A stretch of 51,788 nucleotides of DNA from an uncultured Lachnospiraceae bacterium (GTDB lineage: Bacteria; Bacillota; Clostridia; Lachnospirales; Lachnospiraceae). The stretch is taken from contig CAMWLG010000016.1 of NCBI GenBank assembly GCA_947175035.1, forward strand, positions 1-51,788, in the 5' to 3' direction. Below the pieces are notes generated by a model. It saw only the letters and a list, made by a program, of their open reading frames with translations, did no database searches and was not told where the DNA came from. The translations under genes and the position numbers were made by a program. Of this stretch, positions 39,807-49,331 are shown piece by piece (position 1 is the first letter of the stretch; every line of letters begins with the position of its first letter).

Positions 39807-40502
39807 ATGAACGCATTAGTAGAAATCAGGGATGTCTGCAAAGTATACAATCCCGGAGAGAATGAAGTGCGGGCGCTTGACCATGTGAGCGTCACCATTG
39901 GCGAGGGGGAGTTCGTAGCGATTATCGGACAGTCCGGCAGCGGCAAATCCACATTGATGAATATGCTGGGCTGTCTGGATGTGCCGACCAGCGGCACCTA
40001 CAGACTGCACGGGCAGGATGTGGGGGAAATGACCGACGACGAGCTCTCAGATATTCGTAACAGGGAGATCGGTTTTATTTTCCAAGGTTTTAATTTGATA
40101 CCCAATCTGACCGCAAGGGAAAACGTGGAGCTTCCTTTGATTTACCGTGGAGTTTCCAAGGGGCAGAGGGAGACTCTTGCGACAAAGGCGTTGGAGAAGG
40201 TGGGACTCGCGCACCGCATGGAGCACAAGCCGTCGGAAATGTCAGGAGGACAGCAGCAGCGTGTCGCCATCGCAAGGGCAATTGCCCAAGCGCCACCGAT
40301 TATTCTGGCGGATGAGCCCACGGGTAATCTGGATTCCCATTCCACGCAGGAGATCATGAATATTTTGCGTGAATTGTATGAGGAGGGACGGACAGTCATT
40401 CTCATCACCCATGATAATGAGATTGCGGCTCGTGCCAAGAGAGTGATTAAGATAAAGGACGGATGGATCGAATCTGACGAGATGCGGGAGGAAGTACAAT
40501 GA
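39807..40502 (+). CDS. MacB/LolD-type ABC transporter ATP-binding protein
   Basis: The 231-residue ATPase has Walker A GQSGSGKST, Q-loop FIFQGFNLIPNLT, signature MSGGQQQRVAIARA and Walker B ILADEPTGNLD, with the H-loop in LITHDNEIA. The sequence type is that of ATPases working with FtsX-like permeases. Its stop overlaps the next start as ATGA. The three-gene set is a mechanotransmission-type exporter; in Gram-positives these move antimicrobial peptides, other peptides or unknown compounds. The substrate is not evident, and no two-component regulator is adjacent. Confidence 0.95.
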   Translation: MNALVEIRDVCKVYNPGENEVRALDHVSVTIGEGEFVAIIGQSGSGKSTLMNMLGCLDVPTSGTYRLHGQDVGEMTDDELSDIRNREIGFIFQGFNLIPNLTARENVELPLIYRGVSKGQRETLATKALEKVGLAHRMEHKPSEMSGGQQQRVAIARAIAQAPPIILADEPTGNLDSHSTQEIMNILRELYEEGRTVILITHDNEIAARAKRVIKIKDGWIESDEMREEVQ

Positions 40503-42001
40503 GAAACATATTTAGAAAAGCGGAAAAACAAGGGGGAGCACAACCCGGAGGCAAGGATAAAAAGAAAGGAAAGAAAAAGAAAATTATCATAATTGTTGTG
40601 ATCGTCGTGATATTGCTGATTATCGTGCGGGGATGCGCGGGCAGCGGAGAAGGCGGCGTGACGGTGACGACGACCAATGCCACAAGAGGCGACCTGCAGG
40701 AGAGCGTGTCTACCAGTGGAACCGTGGAGGCGGAAAACGTCAAGGTTCTATTTGCTCCGGCGGCCGGAAGACTGGGGAAGGTAAATGTTGCCGCCGGTGA
40801 TGCGGTGAAAAAAGGTGATGTGCTGATATCCTATGACAGTGAGGAATTGGAGCGGTCTTTCAGGCAGGCCACACTGGAACAGCTCAAGGTGGACGCTTCC
40901 TACAGCGGCGCAGCGTCGGACAATAGCGAGAATCAGGCCAAACTTCAGGAGGCTAACACCAATCTGGCGGTTTTGGAGCAGCAGCTTAAGGATTACAAGG
41001 CGTATTTAAAGAAGCTGCAGTCTGATCTGAACGAGAATCAACGGGGAACCGCCAACGCGCTGGCTGCGGATAACTATGATCTGCAGAAGGAAATCAATAA
41101 AATACAAAATGGGTCGGATCCGGATTCGGAGGAAAATCAAAAGAAACTGCGGAAGCTTCAGGCGGATCTTAACAAAAACAACTATCTGCAGGGAGTGGTT
41201 AATTCTTCGGACTATGTGACGGAGATGGAAAAAGAGATCAGTAATGTCCAGGAACAGATTACCGCCTGTGAGGAATACAAGGCTAAGATGGAGAGCCAGA
41301 AGAATAGCAGCGAGGCGGCAGTGTGGGACAGTTACGACCGGACACAGCGTGACGCGGACAAGGAGTTGGCAAGCATCGCATACGCTGAGGCGGAAAAATC
41401 CTATTATGGCGGGAAGACAGGAATTTGTGCCGATTTTGACGGCGTGGTGACAGAGATTAGCGCGGTGGAGGGTTCCAGCGTGCTTGAGGGGACACAGTTG
41501 TTGACATTGGAGAGCAGTGGGGAGGTGAAGGTGAGCTTTAGCGCGTCCAAATATGATGTGGAGAAGCTGGCAATCGGACAGAGCGCGGATGTGACCATCT
41601 CGGGGAACACCTACACCGGGAAGGTGAGCAAGATTAACCGGATGGCTACGATCAATGCCTCCAACACGCCTATGGTTGGCGTAGAGATACATATAGACCA
41701 GCCGGATGATAAGATTATTCTGGGCCTGGATGCCAAGCTGTCAATTTACACCCAGAAGGAGGAGGATGCGCTGCTGATCCCCGTGGAGGCAGTGAATGCG
41801 GACAGGGAAGGGGATTTCCTCTTTGTGGTGGAGAATGGTGTTTTGGTGCGCAAGCCAGTGGTATGTGGTATCTCCAATGATACCTATACTGTGATCCTGG
41901 AAGGAATCACGGAGGATGACCAGATTGTGCTGAGCTCTTTTGGCAGCTTGGAAGAGGGATTGACTGCTACGGTCATTCCGGAAGGAATGTCGGGGATGTA
42001 G
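40499..42001 (+). CDS. MacA-like (HlyD family) adaptor protein
   Basis: The 500-residue protein begins with a Lys-rich cytoplasmic stretch and one helix (KKIIIIVVIVVILLIIVRG, residues 27-45). Then come half a lipoyl domain (LFAPAAGRLGKVNVAAGD), a long coiled-coil hairpin of about 200 residues (110-310), the other lipoyl half (GICADFDGVVTEISAVEGSS), a beta-barrel and the membrane-proximal domain. It should extend outward from the membrane and link to the permease. The coiled-coil hairpin is long for a Gram-positive adaptor. Confidence 0.92.
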   Translation: MRNIFRKAEKQGGAQPGGKDKKKGKKKKIIIIVVIVVILLIIVRGCAGSGEGGVTVTTTNATRGDLQESVSTSGTVEAENVKVLFAPAAGRLGKVNVAAGDAVKKGDVLISYDSEELERSFRQATLEQLKVDASYSGAASDNSENQAKLQEANTNLAVLEQQLKDYKAYLKKLQSDLNENQRGTANALAADNYDLQKEINKIQNGSDPDSEENQKKLRKLQADLNKNNYLQGVVNSSDYVTEMEKEISNVQEQITACEEYKAKMESQKNSSEAAVWDSYDRTQRDADKELASIAYAEAEKSYYGGKTGICADFDGVVTEISAVEGSSVLEGTQLLTLESSGEVKVSFSASKYDVEKLAIGQSADVTISGNTYTGKVSKINRMATINASNTPMVGVEIHIDQPDDKIILGLDAKLSIYTQKEEDALLIPVEAVNADREGDFLFVVENGVLVRKPVVCGISNDTYTVILEGITEDDQIVLSSFGSLEEGLTATVIPEGMSGM

Positions 42002-42009
42002 GAGGGATT

Positions 42010-43224
42010 ATGGCACAGATATGGGAATATATTAAAATTGCGCTGTCAAATATAAAAAGCAACAAGGGGCGTTCCATCCTGACAATGTTGGGAATCATCA
42101 TTGGAATCTCCTCTGTCATTATGATTATTTCGATTGGAAACGGTGTAAAGGGAGGGATCAACAATGAGTTGAACTCCATAGCGGGCGGGCAGATCTATAT
42201 CTATTCCTATGGAAGTAATGAGGAGGGGATTGCGATAGAGTTCACTGAGGATGATATCGATGCGATTATGGAAAAGGTGCCTCATGTGAAGGCGGTTACA
42301 CCCAACTGGGGTTTCAATGGAACTTTCACAGGGAGAAAGGGCAGTTTTGGAGGCTCGGCAACCATGGGAATGCCAGGATTGGAGTATTCCAGCAATGACC
42401 CGATCGTCAAGGGGAGATACTTCAATGACAACGACTACTATTCCGCCAACAAGGTCTGCGTGATCACGGAGAGCAGTGCCCGAACTCTGTTTGGCACGAC
42501 GAATGTCATAGGCATGACGCTGGAAATGAACATGTATGGCATGGCGCAGGACTTTACGATCATCGGAATCCGGCAGGATAATGCTTCCATGTTGTCGGGG
42601 ATGATGATGTCGGATCGGATTACAATGGAGTGTCCACTGTCAGTGGTGTCATCTGTTTATGGATTCTATGTCACAATGAATGATCTGCTTATAATCAGCG
42701 ATGGAGCGGAATTTGCGACACAGGTGGCGGAAAAGACGGTACAATTGATGGAAAACCGACACGGGGTTCGCGGTAAGAATGCAATACAGGTGGAAAACTT
42801 TAATGACTACATGAGTCAAATAAATGAAATCATTAGCTATATCACGATTTTCGTGGTGTTTGTGGCGGCAATCTCCCTTTTGGTGGGAGGCATCGGCGTG
42901 ATGAACATTATGTTGGTATCCGTGACAGAGCGCACTAGGGAGATCGGTATCCGCAAGGCGCTGGGGGCAAGAACCAGTTCCGTGTTGGTTCAGTTTTTGG
43001 CGGAGTCGGCAATGATATCCCTGTTGGGTGGCTTGATTGGGATCATTCTGGGGGTGCTGGGGGCAGCAGGAGTGTGTTCCCTCATGGGATTTACCGCTTC
43101 GGTCAATATCTCCACAGTGCTGGGCGCAAGCGTGTTTTCCTCGGCAGTGGGCATATTCTTCGGCATCTATCCTGCGAGAAAGGCGGCGAAGCTAAGTCCC
43201 ATTGAGGCATTGCGTCGGGACTAG
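42010..43224 (+). CDS. MacB-like FtsX-family ABC permease
   Basis: The 404-residue permease has the usual four helices: one near residues 22-45, a large outer domain (about 50-275), and three helices near 280-300, 325-350 and 365-390. The signature VTERTREIGIRKALGAR, before helix 3, contacts the ATPase. The start IALSNIKSNKGRSILTMLGIIIGISSV is characteristic (only key residues cited: N-I-K-S-N-K-G-R-S). It follows the adaptor by 8 bases with GGAGGG as ribosome site. It completes the transporter. Confidence 0.94.
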   Translation: MAQIWEYIKIALSNIKSNKGRSILTMLGIIIGISSVIMIISIGNGVKGGINNELNSIAGGQIYIYSYGSNEEGIAIEFTEDDIDAIMEKVPHVKAVTPNWGFNGTFTGRKGSFGGSATMGMPGLEYSSNDPIVKGRYFNDNDYYSANKVCVITESSARTLFGTTNVIGMTLEMNMYGMAQDFTIIGIRQDNASMLSGMMMSDRITMECPLSVVSSVYGFYVTMNDLLIISDGAEFATQVAEKTVQLMENRHGVRGKNAIQVENFNDYMSQINEIISYITIFVVFVAAISLLVGGIGVMNIMLVSVTERTREIGIRKALGARTSSVLVQFLAESAMISLLGGLIGIILGVLGAAGVCSLMGFTASVNISTVLGASVFSSAVGIFFGIYPARKAAKLSPIEALRRD

Positions 43225-43242
43225 GGAGAGAATAATTAGTAC

Positions 43243-43271
43243 TTGCTTTTTTGACCGGATAAACATATAAT
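43243..43271 (+). promoter_or_regulatory. Sigma-A promoter of the YcxB-like gene
   Basis: TTGCTT at 43243-43248 and a perfect TATAAT at 43266-43271 are 17 bases apart. The leader of about 85 bases contains a strong hairpin. Confidence 0.7.
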
Positions 43272-43289
43272 GATTTTAATGAAAATCGG

Positions 43290-43325
43290 GCACCTACAAA
43301 GGGATTGGTTTGTAGGTGCTCTTTC
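43290..43325 (+). terminator. Hairpin with short U run: terminator or attenuator
   Basis: A perfect 11-bp stem, GCACCTACAAA with TTTGTAGGTGC, encloses an 8-base loop and is followed by TCTTTC. The promoter at 43243 lies just upstream, so the hairpin sits in the leader of the next gene as well as behind the permease gene. The U run is poor, so termination would be partial. Confidence 0.6.
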
Positions 43326-43362
43326 AAGGTGGACAAGTTGGTGAAGGAGTCACGATAGAGTC

Positions 43363-43839
43363 ATGGTAGAATTGGATGTCAAGATTGAGGTTGGCGACCT
43401 CTATGATTATATGTTGATGCATGCCTATCACGGAGCCGCGGGGCTGTTGGGCAGCGGCGTGGGTGCCGTTGCGGTGCTGGTGGGGGCGTCGAAGGGAGAG
43501 ATAATCTTCCTGATAGCGGGGCTTATCCTGCTTTTGTATTTGCCATGGAACCTCTTTGTCCAGAGCAGCAGGCAAGTGGTGAACAATCCCGCCTTTAAGG
43601 AGCCGCTCCACTACCTGTTGGACGAGCAGGGAATCACTGTGTCCCAGAACGGCGAGACACAGCATCAGGATTGGGAGAATATGGTGAAGGCGGTGTCCAC
43701 GAGCCGCAGTATTATCGTGTATACCAGCAAGGTCAATGCCACGATACTGCCAAAAAGGGTGATGGGAGATAAGAAAACGGATGTTATTGAAATAATCTCC
43801 ACCCACATGCCGCCGAAGAAGGTGCGTATTCGGAGCTGA
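43363..43839 (+). CDS. YcxB-like membrane protein
   Basis: The 158-residue protein has two adjacent helices near residues 22-55 (GAVAVLVGASKGEIIFLIAG, LILLLYLPWNLFV in part) and then a strand-rich domain with YLLDEQGITVSQNGETQ and WENMVKAVSTSRSIIVYTSK, the layout of YcxB family proteins. Function unknown. The ribosome site is weak (GAAGGAG, about 16 bases upstream of the ATG), which leaves some doubt about the exact start. Hairpins flank it on both sides. Confidence 0.75.
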   Translation: MVELDVKIEVGDLYDYMLMHAYHGAAGLLGSGVGAVAVLVGASKGEIIFLIAGLILLLYLPWNLFVQSSRQVVNNPAFKEPLHYLLDEQGITVSQNGETQHQDWENMVKAVSTSRSIIVYTSKVNATILPKRVMGDKKTDVIEIISTHMPPKKVRIRS

Positions 43840-43840
43840 A

Positions 43841-43870
43841 AGTTTGAAAGGAAACCACTTTCAAACTCTT
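43841..43870 (+). terminator. Terminator after the YcxB-like gene
   Basis: The stem GTTTGAAAG with CTTTCAAAC is perfect over 9 bp, with a 7-base loop, followed by TCTTTATT. It separates the gene from the tsa operon. Confidence 0.7.
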
Positions 43871-43919
43871 TATTGGTGCAGTATCGCGGGGGAACTCGTG
43901 ATATGCAGGGGTATAATTT

Positions 43920-44393
43920 ATGAAAGAAGAACTATATAAGGAAATAAATTGTAATACGACCATCGAGACCAACAGTCCGGAGGAGACCTATGCCCTTGGG
44001 TTCAAAATCGGACAGGAGGCGTGTCCGGGACAGGTATATACCCTGATAGGGGATTTGGGGGTTGGCAAGACGGTATTTGTCCAGGGGGTGGCGGCAGGTT
44101 TGGGAATCACCGGGCCGGTGAACAGCCCTACTTTCACGATTCTGCAGATTTATGAGGAGGGCAGACTTCCGTTTTATCATTTTGATGTCTATCGGATTCA
44201 GGATGTGGAGGAGATGGAGGAGATCGGCTATGATGATTGCTTTTATGGACAGGGAATCTGTCTGATAGAGTGGGCGGATCTGATTCAGGAGATTCTTCCC
44301 AGGGAGTTTACAGAGGTTGTGATAGAGAAAGATTTGGAGAAGGGTTTTGATTATCGGAGGATTCGGATTACAAGAGGTGTCTTGCGGAAATGA
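43920..44393 (+). CDS. tsaE: tRNA threonylcarbamoyladenosine ATPase TsaE
   Basis: The 157-residue ATPase has Walker A GDLGVGKTVFVQGVA near residue 45, SPTFTILQIYEEG near residue 72, FYHFDVYRI and the Walker-B-like motif ICLIEWADLI near residue 120. TsaE works with TsaB and TsaD to add threonylcarbamoyl to A37 of tRNAs that read ANN codons. tsaB follows after 12 bases, and tsaD lies at the end of the same run. It opens the operon. Confidence 0.95.
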   Translation: MKEELYKEINCNTTIETNSPEETYALGFKIGQEACPGQVYTLIGDLGVGKTVFVQGVAAGLGITGPVNSPTFTILQIYEEGRLPFYHFDVYRIQDVEEMEEIGYDDCFYGQGICLIEWADLIQEILPREFTEVVIEKDLEKGFDYRRIRITRGVLRK

Positions 44394-44405
44394 GGATAGA
44401 TTGTT

Positions 44406-45158
44406 ATGAAAATTTTGGGTTTGGACAGCTCCGGACTTGTGGCAGGGGTTGCCGTGGTGGAGGACGGGATTCTTCTCGCGGAGTACAATGTTAACTATAA
44501 GAAAACACATTCCCAGACGCTGCTTCCCATGTTAGATGAAGTGCGAAAGATGTTGGAGTTGGATATGGACACGATAGACGCTGTCGCGGTAGCGTCCGGT
44601 CCGGGTTCGTTCACGGGTCTTCGCATTGGGGCAGCCACGGCGAAGGGGCTGGGGCTTGCGCTTGATAAACCGATTGTGGAGGTGCCCACATTGGAAGGAT
44701 TGGCATACAATCTTTGTGGAACTAAAGGGCGGGTGTGTCCCCTGATGGATGCCAGAAGAAATCAGGTTTACACGGCAGTTTACGAGTTCGTTGAAGGGAA
44801 TACTTCTGACAAACTGCCCATCCTGCGTGTGGCGGAACCCCAAGCGGCTATGGATATTGAGGAACTTCTCGCCAAATTGAATGTACTTGATGAGAAAGCT
44901 TTGGAGTGTCAAGAACGTCGCCCGGTGATATTCCTCGGGGACGGTGTGAGTGTCTATCATGAAATCATTCGTGAGAAAATGACGATTCCCTATCTGTTCG
45001 CCCCGGCTAACGCAAATCGCCAGCGGGCGGGAAGCATTGCCGCACTGGGGGAGGTCTATTTCCGGGCGGGACGGACGGTCTCCGCGGCGGAGCACCGGCC
45101 GGAGTATTTGCGGCAGAGCCAGGCAGAGCGGGAGCTTGCCCAGAAGGAGCGTGCATGA
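44406..45158 (+). CDS. tsaB: tRNA threonylcarbamoyladenosine protein TsaB
   Basis: The 250-residue protein starts ILGLDSSGLVAGVAVVEDG and has the family motifs HSQTLLPMLDEV and VASGPGSFTGLRIGAATAKG. It is an inactive relative of TsaD that dimerises with it. Its stop overlaps the rimI start by four bases. Length is at the upper end of the family, with a tail of about 40 residues rich in Arg and Glu. Confidence 0.95.
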   Translation: MKILGLDSSGLVAGVAVVEDGILLAEYNVNYKKTHSQTLLPMLDEVRKMLELDMDTIDAVAVASGPGSFTGLRIGAATAKGLGLALDKPIVEVPTLEGLAYNLCGTKGRVCPLMDARRNQVYTAVYEFVEGNTSDKLPILRVAEPQAAMDIEELLAKLNVLDEKALECQERRPVIFLGDGVSVYHEIIREKMTIPYLFAPANANRQRAGSIAALGEVYFRAGRTVSAAEHRPEYLRQSQAERELAQKERA

Positions 45159-45610
45159 TACAATTGGAAACTGCGGTAGTGATACGTCCTCTGGAGAAAG
45201 AGGATGTGAGGGCGTTGGCATGTTTGGAGCAGGAGATTTTCACGGTTCCATGGACAGAACAAATGTTTGCAGACTTGCTCTCCCATGACTACAACTTGTA
45301 TCTTGTTGCAGAGACGGAGGGAAAAATCATCGGCTGCGCCGGATTGACCATGCTGGGCGAGGAAGGTGATATTGATAAAGTAATGGTGGATGAACACTTC
45401 CGCGGACATGGGATTGCGGTCTTGTTGCTGCAAAACCTTATGAACAGGGCAGGAAGCAGAGGAATTACCTCTTTTACCTTGGAAGTACGCGAGAGCAATC
45501 ACCCCGCAATCCGACTCTATGAGCGTTTTGGCTTTCGCAGTGAAGGTGTCCGCCCCAAATTTTACGAAAAGCCCACCGAGGACGCCCTGATCATGTGGCT
45601 GCGCCCCTAA
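45155..45610 (+). CDS. rimI: Ribosomal protein-alanine N-acetyltransferase RimI
   Basis: The 151-residue GNAT protein has IRPLEKEDVRALACLEQ at the start, the acetyl-CoA motif VDEHFRGHGIAVLLL near residue 75-85, and the C-terminal VRESNHPAIRLYERFGF, followed by RPKFYEKPTEDALIMWL. RimI acetylates the N-terminus of a ribosomal protein (S18 in E. coli) and sits between tsaB and tsaD genes in many bacteria. Overlap with tsaB shows translational coupling. Confidence 0.93.
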   Translation: MIQLETAVVIRPLEKEDVRALACLEQEIFTVPWTEQMFADLLSHDYNLYLVAETEGKIIGCAGLTMLGEEGDIDKVMVDEHFRGHGIAVLLLQNLMNRAGSRGITSFTLEVRESNHPAIRLYERFGFRSEGVRPKFYEKPTEDALIMWLRP

Positions 45611-45726
45611 GTGTGCTCAGAGCACTTTTGTGCCCCAATAATTACCACGCCCGATCGCATCTTTCCTATAGTATACTCTAGGTGCAAACGATATACCAGC
45701 CAACAACACCTATAGGGAGGAAATCA

Positions 45727-45951
45727 ATGCAAAAATACGGAAAAATTATTTGCAATCAATGCAAAAAAGAATTAAAATCAGACGGAAAATATTTGAAAGA
45801 AGGATGTTTTACCGTGGATTACACCTTCGGATATTTCAGCCGCAAGGACGGCACCAGGCACAGATTTGATCTGTGCGAGGACTGCTATGATAAAATGATA
45901 GGGCAGTTCGAGATTCCGGTGGAGGAGGACGAGGAGACCGAATTATGCTAG
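45727..45951 (+). CDS. Small zinc-binding protein
   Basis: A 74-residue protein with CNQC near residue 9 and CEDC near residue 50, which together make a plausible treble-clef or ribbon zinc site; between them lies FTVDYTFGYFSRKDGTRHRF. The tail is acidic. I do not recognise the family, though short proteins of this kind occur in Firmicutes. A perfect AGGGAGGAAA precedes the ATG at 45727. It overlaps rnz by 7 bases, so the pair is coupled. The 116 bases upstream hold a short hairpin, GTGCTC-a-GAGCAC plus TTTT, which may partly end the tsa-rimI transcript. Confidence 0.8.
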   Translation: MQKYGKIICNQCKKELKSDGKYLKEGCFTVDYTFGYFSRKDGTRHRFDLCEDCYDKMIGQFEIPVEEDEETELC

Positions 45952-46862
45952 ATGTTTGTTTGCTGGGTACGGGCGGTATGATGCCCCTGCCATACAGATG
46001 GCTTACTTCCCTGATGATGCGTTATAATGGGAAAAGTATTCTGATCGACTGTGGCGAGGGGACCCAGATCGCTCTGCGGGAGAAAGGCTGGAGTCCTAAC
46101 CCCATTGATATTATCTGTTTTACGCATTATCATGCGGATCATATCAGTGGTTTGCCGGGGATGCTGCTCACCATGGGGAATGCTGAGCGTACGCAGCCCC
46201 TGCTTCTCATAGGGCCCAAGGGATTAACCAAAGTAGTCAATGCACTTAGGGTAATCGCGCCGGAGCTTCCTTTTGAAATACAGTGCAGGGAGATTGCGGG
46301 TACTGAGAGCGAACAAAAATTTTCTTTCGATGGATTTGAGATTGAGGCTTTCAAGGTGAACCATAATGTGTTATGCTATGGGTATAGCATGAGTGTGGAG
46401 CGAACCGGAAGATTTGACCGCGAGCGGGCGGAGGAACAGGGTATTCCCATGAAGCTCTGGAGCCGCCTGCAAAAAGGGGAGGTCATTGAACAGGACGGCT
46501 GTACCTACACGCCGGATATGGTTCTTGGGGCGAGGAGGAAGGGGTTGAAGGTGACCTATTGTACGGACACCAGACCCACGGACAGTATTCTCGCCCATGC
46601 CAGGGGAGCCGATCTTCTTATATTAGAAGGAATGTATGGCGAGCCGGATAAGCTGGTCAAAGCGAAGGAGCACAAGCATATGACCATGTATGAGGCGGCG
46701 CGGATTGCCAGGGACGCAGAGGTTCCGGAATTGTGGCTGACCCATTACAGTCCCTCCCTCATGCGTCCGGAGGAATTTATGGGGGATGTCCGCAAGATTT
46801 TCCCAAGGGCGATTGCTGCCAAGGATGGCAGGACGGTAGAATTGAATTTTGAGGATGAATGA
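45945..46862 (+). CDS. rnz: Ribonuclease Z (tRNA 3' processing endonuclease)
   Basis: The 305-residue metallo-beta-lactamase-fold protein has the metal motif THYHADHISGLPG near residue 63, a further TYCTDTRPT (Asp) near residue 205, and LTHYSPS near residue 265. RNase Z trims the 3' trailer from tRNA precursors that lack an encoded CCA, such as the tRNA-Ile in this window. The exosite arm is short. It overlaps its neighbours on both sides (7 and 4 bases). Confidence 0.92.
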   Translation: MLDVCLLGTGGMMPLPYRWLTSLMMRYNGKSILIDCGEGTQIALREKGWSPNPIDIICFTHYHADHISGLPGMLLTMGNAERTQPLLLIGPKGLTKVVNALRVIAPELPFEIQCREIAGTESEQKFSFDGFEIEAFKVNHNVLCYGYSMSVERTGRFDRERAEEQGIPMKLWSRLQKGEVIEQDGCTYTPDMVLGARRKGLKVTYCTDTRPTDSILAHARGADLLILEGMYGEPDKLVKAKEHKHMTMYEAARIARDAEVPELWLTHYSPSLMRPEEFMGDVRKIFPRAIAAKDGRTVELNFEDE

Positions 46863-47443
46863 TTATGAAGAAATCGACGACGCGAGTGACGGTTATAATT
46901 GTGTTTCTGGTGGTAGCAGTGGTCGGATATTATGCATATCTTGCCAATCGAAGCAGGAACGAGCGGGCGGAGGAATCCATGTCCACGGTGCAGATGATAC
47001 TGAGCAGGGATTTGAGCAAGGACTACCCGCCCACCCCCAAGGAGGTAATTAAATATTATAATGAGATTTTTGTTGCTTACTATAATGAGGAGTGTTCTGA
47101 GGAGGACATAGAGGCTTTGGGTTTGAAGGCAAGAGAGCTCTATGACGACGAGCTTTTGGAGGCAAATGAGATTGGCGGTTATCTGATTAGTCTTCAGGAC
47201 GAAGTGGAGGCCGGAAGAAAAAAAGAGCGGCGTATCGTCAGTCCGAATGTGGCATCCAGCGTGAATGTTGATTTATTCAAGGAGAACGGATATGAATTTG
47301 CAAGGCTCCAATGCGGCTATACGATTTTGGAGGGAGGTCAGAAATACCCCACCACTCAGATGTATCTGTTGCGTAAGGATGGGAATAAGCGGTGGAAGAT
47401 ATACGGATGGGAGGACGTGAAGAATCTGGAATCCCAGTCATGA
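46859..47443 (+). CDS. DUF6715-like membrane-anchored protein
   Basis: The 194-residue protein has one N-terminal helix ([20 protein letters not shown]) and an outer domain with [32 protein letters not shown] and [11 protein letters not shown]. This resembles DUF6715 proteins of Lachnospiraceae as I recall them. Function unknown. The ATG overlaps the rnz stop as ATGA; a second ATG two codons on is possible. Confidence 0.65.
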   Translation: MIMKKSTTRVTVIIVFLVVAVVGYYAYLANRSRNERAEESMSTVQMILSRDLSKDYPPTPKEVIKYYNEIFVAYYNEECSEEDIEALGLKARELYDDELLEANEIGGYLISLQDEVEAGRKKERRIVSPNVASSVNVDLFKENGYEFARLQCGYTILEGGQKYPTTQMYLLRKDGNKRWKIYGWEDVKNLESQS

Positions 47444-47535
47444 TGTGTGGTGTATGTGAACGGTTGGGGATGTCTGTGGTAAATATGGGAAATTGGGACG
47501 GAGCATGGACACAGAAAAATGACAGGATGGAAAGA

Positions 47536-48570
47536 ATGGAATCAGTGGAATCAGAATCAAAATCCGATATTTACATATTAGCAATCGAGAGCTCCTGCGA
47601 CGAGACGGCTGCGGCGGTGGTGAGAAACGGCAGGGAGGTTTTGGCAAGTGTGATATCCTCCCAGATTGAACTGCACACCCTCTATGGCGGCGTGGTGCCG
47701 GAGATTGCTTCCCGCAAGCATATTGAGAAGATCAATCAGGTGATTGAGGAGGCTCTGCGTGAGGCGGGGATGGCATTGCGGGAGATGGATGCGGTGGCGG
47801 TGACTTACGGGCCGGGACTTGTAGGTGCGCTGCTCGTGGGTGTTTCCGCCGCGAAGGCAATATGCTTTGCCACGGGGATTCCTCTTGTGGGCGTGCATCA
47901 TATCAGTGGTCATATCAGCGCAAATTATATTGAATATAAGGAACTGGAGCCCCCCTTTGCATGTCTGGTGGCGTCGGGAGGGCATTCCAATTTGGTCATT
48001 GTGAGGGACTATGGGGAGTATGAGATTGTGGGACGTACCAGAGATGACGCGGCAGGAGAAGCGTTTGACAAGGTTGCCCGGGCAATCGGGCTGGGGTATC
48101 CTGGCGGTCCCAAGATTGACAGGCTGGCAAAGGAAGGGAATCCTGACGCCATTGCTTTTCCCCGGGCGAAAGTGGCGGAGAATGTGTATGATTTTAGCTT
48201 CAGCGGGCTGAAAAGTGCTGTGCTGAACTATCTGAACAGCTGTCAAATGAGGGGGGAGAGCGTGTGCCAGGCGGATGTGGCGGCTTCTTTCCAGAAGGCG
48301 GTGGTGGATGTGCTTGTGGAGCATTCCCTGCATGCGGTGAGAGAGTATGGTCTTAACAAATTCGCCATTGCGGGGGGTGTTGCATCCAATTCAGCACTCC
48401 GTACAGCTTTTGAGGGCGAGTGCACCAAGCAGGGTGTGGCTTTCTATCACCCAAGTCCTGTGCTTTGCACGGACAATGCCGCCATGATCGGGGCGGCGGG
48501 GTATTATGAATATATGAGAGGGGTGCGTCACGGCTACGACCTGAATGCCGTGCCCAATTTAGCGTTATGA
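47536..48570 (+). CDS. tsaD: tRNA threonylcarbamoyltransferase TsaD
   Basis: The 344-residue enzyme transfers threonylcarbamoyl from its adenylate to A37 of tRNA. Landmarks are [15 protein letters not shown] near residue 15, metal-binding HHISGH near residue 123, [33 protein letters not shown] and [14 protein letters not shown] chose ATG 47536, preceded by AGGA at 8 bases, because it gives family length; earlier in-frame starts run back to 47440, which overlaps the upstream stop as ATGA and would add 32 residues without family sequence. ispD overlaps at the end. Confidence 0.93.
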   Translation: MESVESESKSDIYILAIESSCDETAAAVVRNGREVLASVISSQIELHTLYGGVVPEIASRKHIEKINQVIEEALREAGMALREMDAVAVTYGPGLVGALLVGVSAAKAICFATGIPLVGVHHISGHISANYIEYKELEPPFACLVASGGHSNLVIVRDYGEYEIVGRTRDDAAGEAFDKVARAIGLGYPGGPKIDRLAKEGNPDAIAFPRAKVAENVYDFSFSGLKSAVLNYLNSCQMRGESVCQADVAASFQKAVVDVLVEHSLHAVREYGLNKFAIAGGVASNSALRTAFEGECTKQGVAFYHPSPVLCTDNAAMIGAAGYYEYMRGVRHGYDLNAVPNLAL

Positions 48571-49331
48571 AAAATGAGAAAAGATGTACGGCGATCGTGC
48601 TCGCCGCCGGCAGTGGAAGCCGGATGCAGGGGGATGTGCCCAAACAATATATGATGTTGGCGGGAAGACCTGTGATCTGGTACGCTCTCCGGGCGGTGGA
48701 ACGATCCAAGGTAATTGACGACTGCATTCTGGTGGCTGCTGCTGAGGATTTGGAGTTTGTGTCAGAGGAGATTGTCAAAAAATATAATTTTTCCAAAGTG
48801 GACGCCATCACTCCGGGTGGAGCGGAGCGCTATGATTCTGTGATGTGCGCCCTTCGCGTGATAGAGAACGGGGGCTTAAGCGTCCCGAACCATGACGGCT
48901 ATGTGTTTATTCATGACGGGGCGAGACCGTTTTTGACGGAAAAGATGTTGGTGAGGCTGGCTGACGCGGTCAGCGAGTACCATGCCTGCGTGGCGGCTAT
49001 GCCCGCCAAGGACACGATTAAGATTTCGGATGACGAAGGGTTTGCACTTCAGACTCCGGACAGAAGGTCGGTTTGGAGCGTGCAGACACCCCAAGTCTTT
49101 GAAACGCAATTGATCATCGAGGCTTATGAACGGCTGTTTGGCAGGCTGCAAAGACTGCAGGAGCAGGGAATCGCCATAACGGACGACGCCGGTGTGGTGG
49201 AGCTTTTTACGGGTTGCAGGGTGAAAATGGTGGAGGGGTCTTATGGCAATATCAAGCTGACCACCCCTGAGGATATGATCGTTGCGGAGGCGTTTCTCAG
49301 AGAGATATTGAAAAGTGACAAGAAAGTGTAA
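48567..49331 (+). CDS. ispD: 2-C-methyl-D-erythritol 4-phosphate cytidylyltransferase
   Basis: The 254-residue enzyme joins CTP and methylerythritol phosphate in the non-mevalonate isoprenoid pathway. Motifs: [49 protein letters not shown] and [14 protein letters not shown]. The first supplies the nucleotide-binding Gly loop and catalytic Arg and Lys. It overlaps tsaD as ATGA. No ispF is seen next to it in the window. Confidence 0.95.
   Translation: MKNEKRCTAIVLAAGSGSRMQGDVPKQYMMLAGRPVIWYALRAVERSKVIDDCILVAAAEDLEFVSEEIVKKYNFSKVDAITPGGAERYDSVMCALRVIENGGLSVPNHDGYVFIHDGARPFLTEKMLVRLADAVSEYHACVAAMPAKDTIKISDDEGFALQTPDRRSVWSVQTPQVFETQLIIEAYERLFGRLQRLQEQGIAITDDAGVVELFTGCRVKMVEGSYGNIKLTTPEDMIVAEAFLREILKSDKKV

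Noticed and set aside
47440..47535. Longer TsaD with about 32 extra N-terminal residues
   Set aside because: The extra part has no similarity to the family and no ribosome site; ATG 47536 has AGGA at 8 bases. The ATGA overlap at 47440 keeps some doubt.
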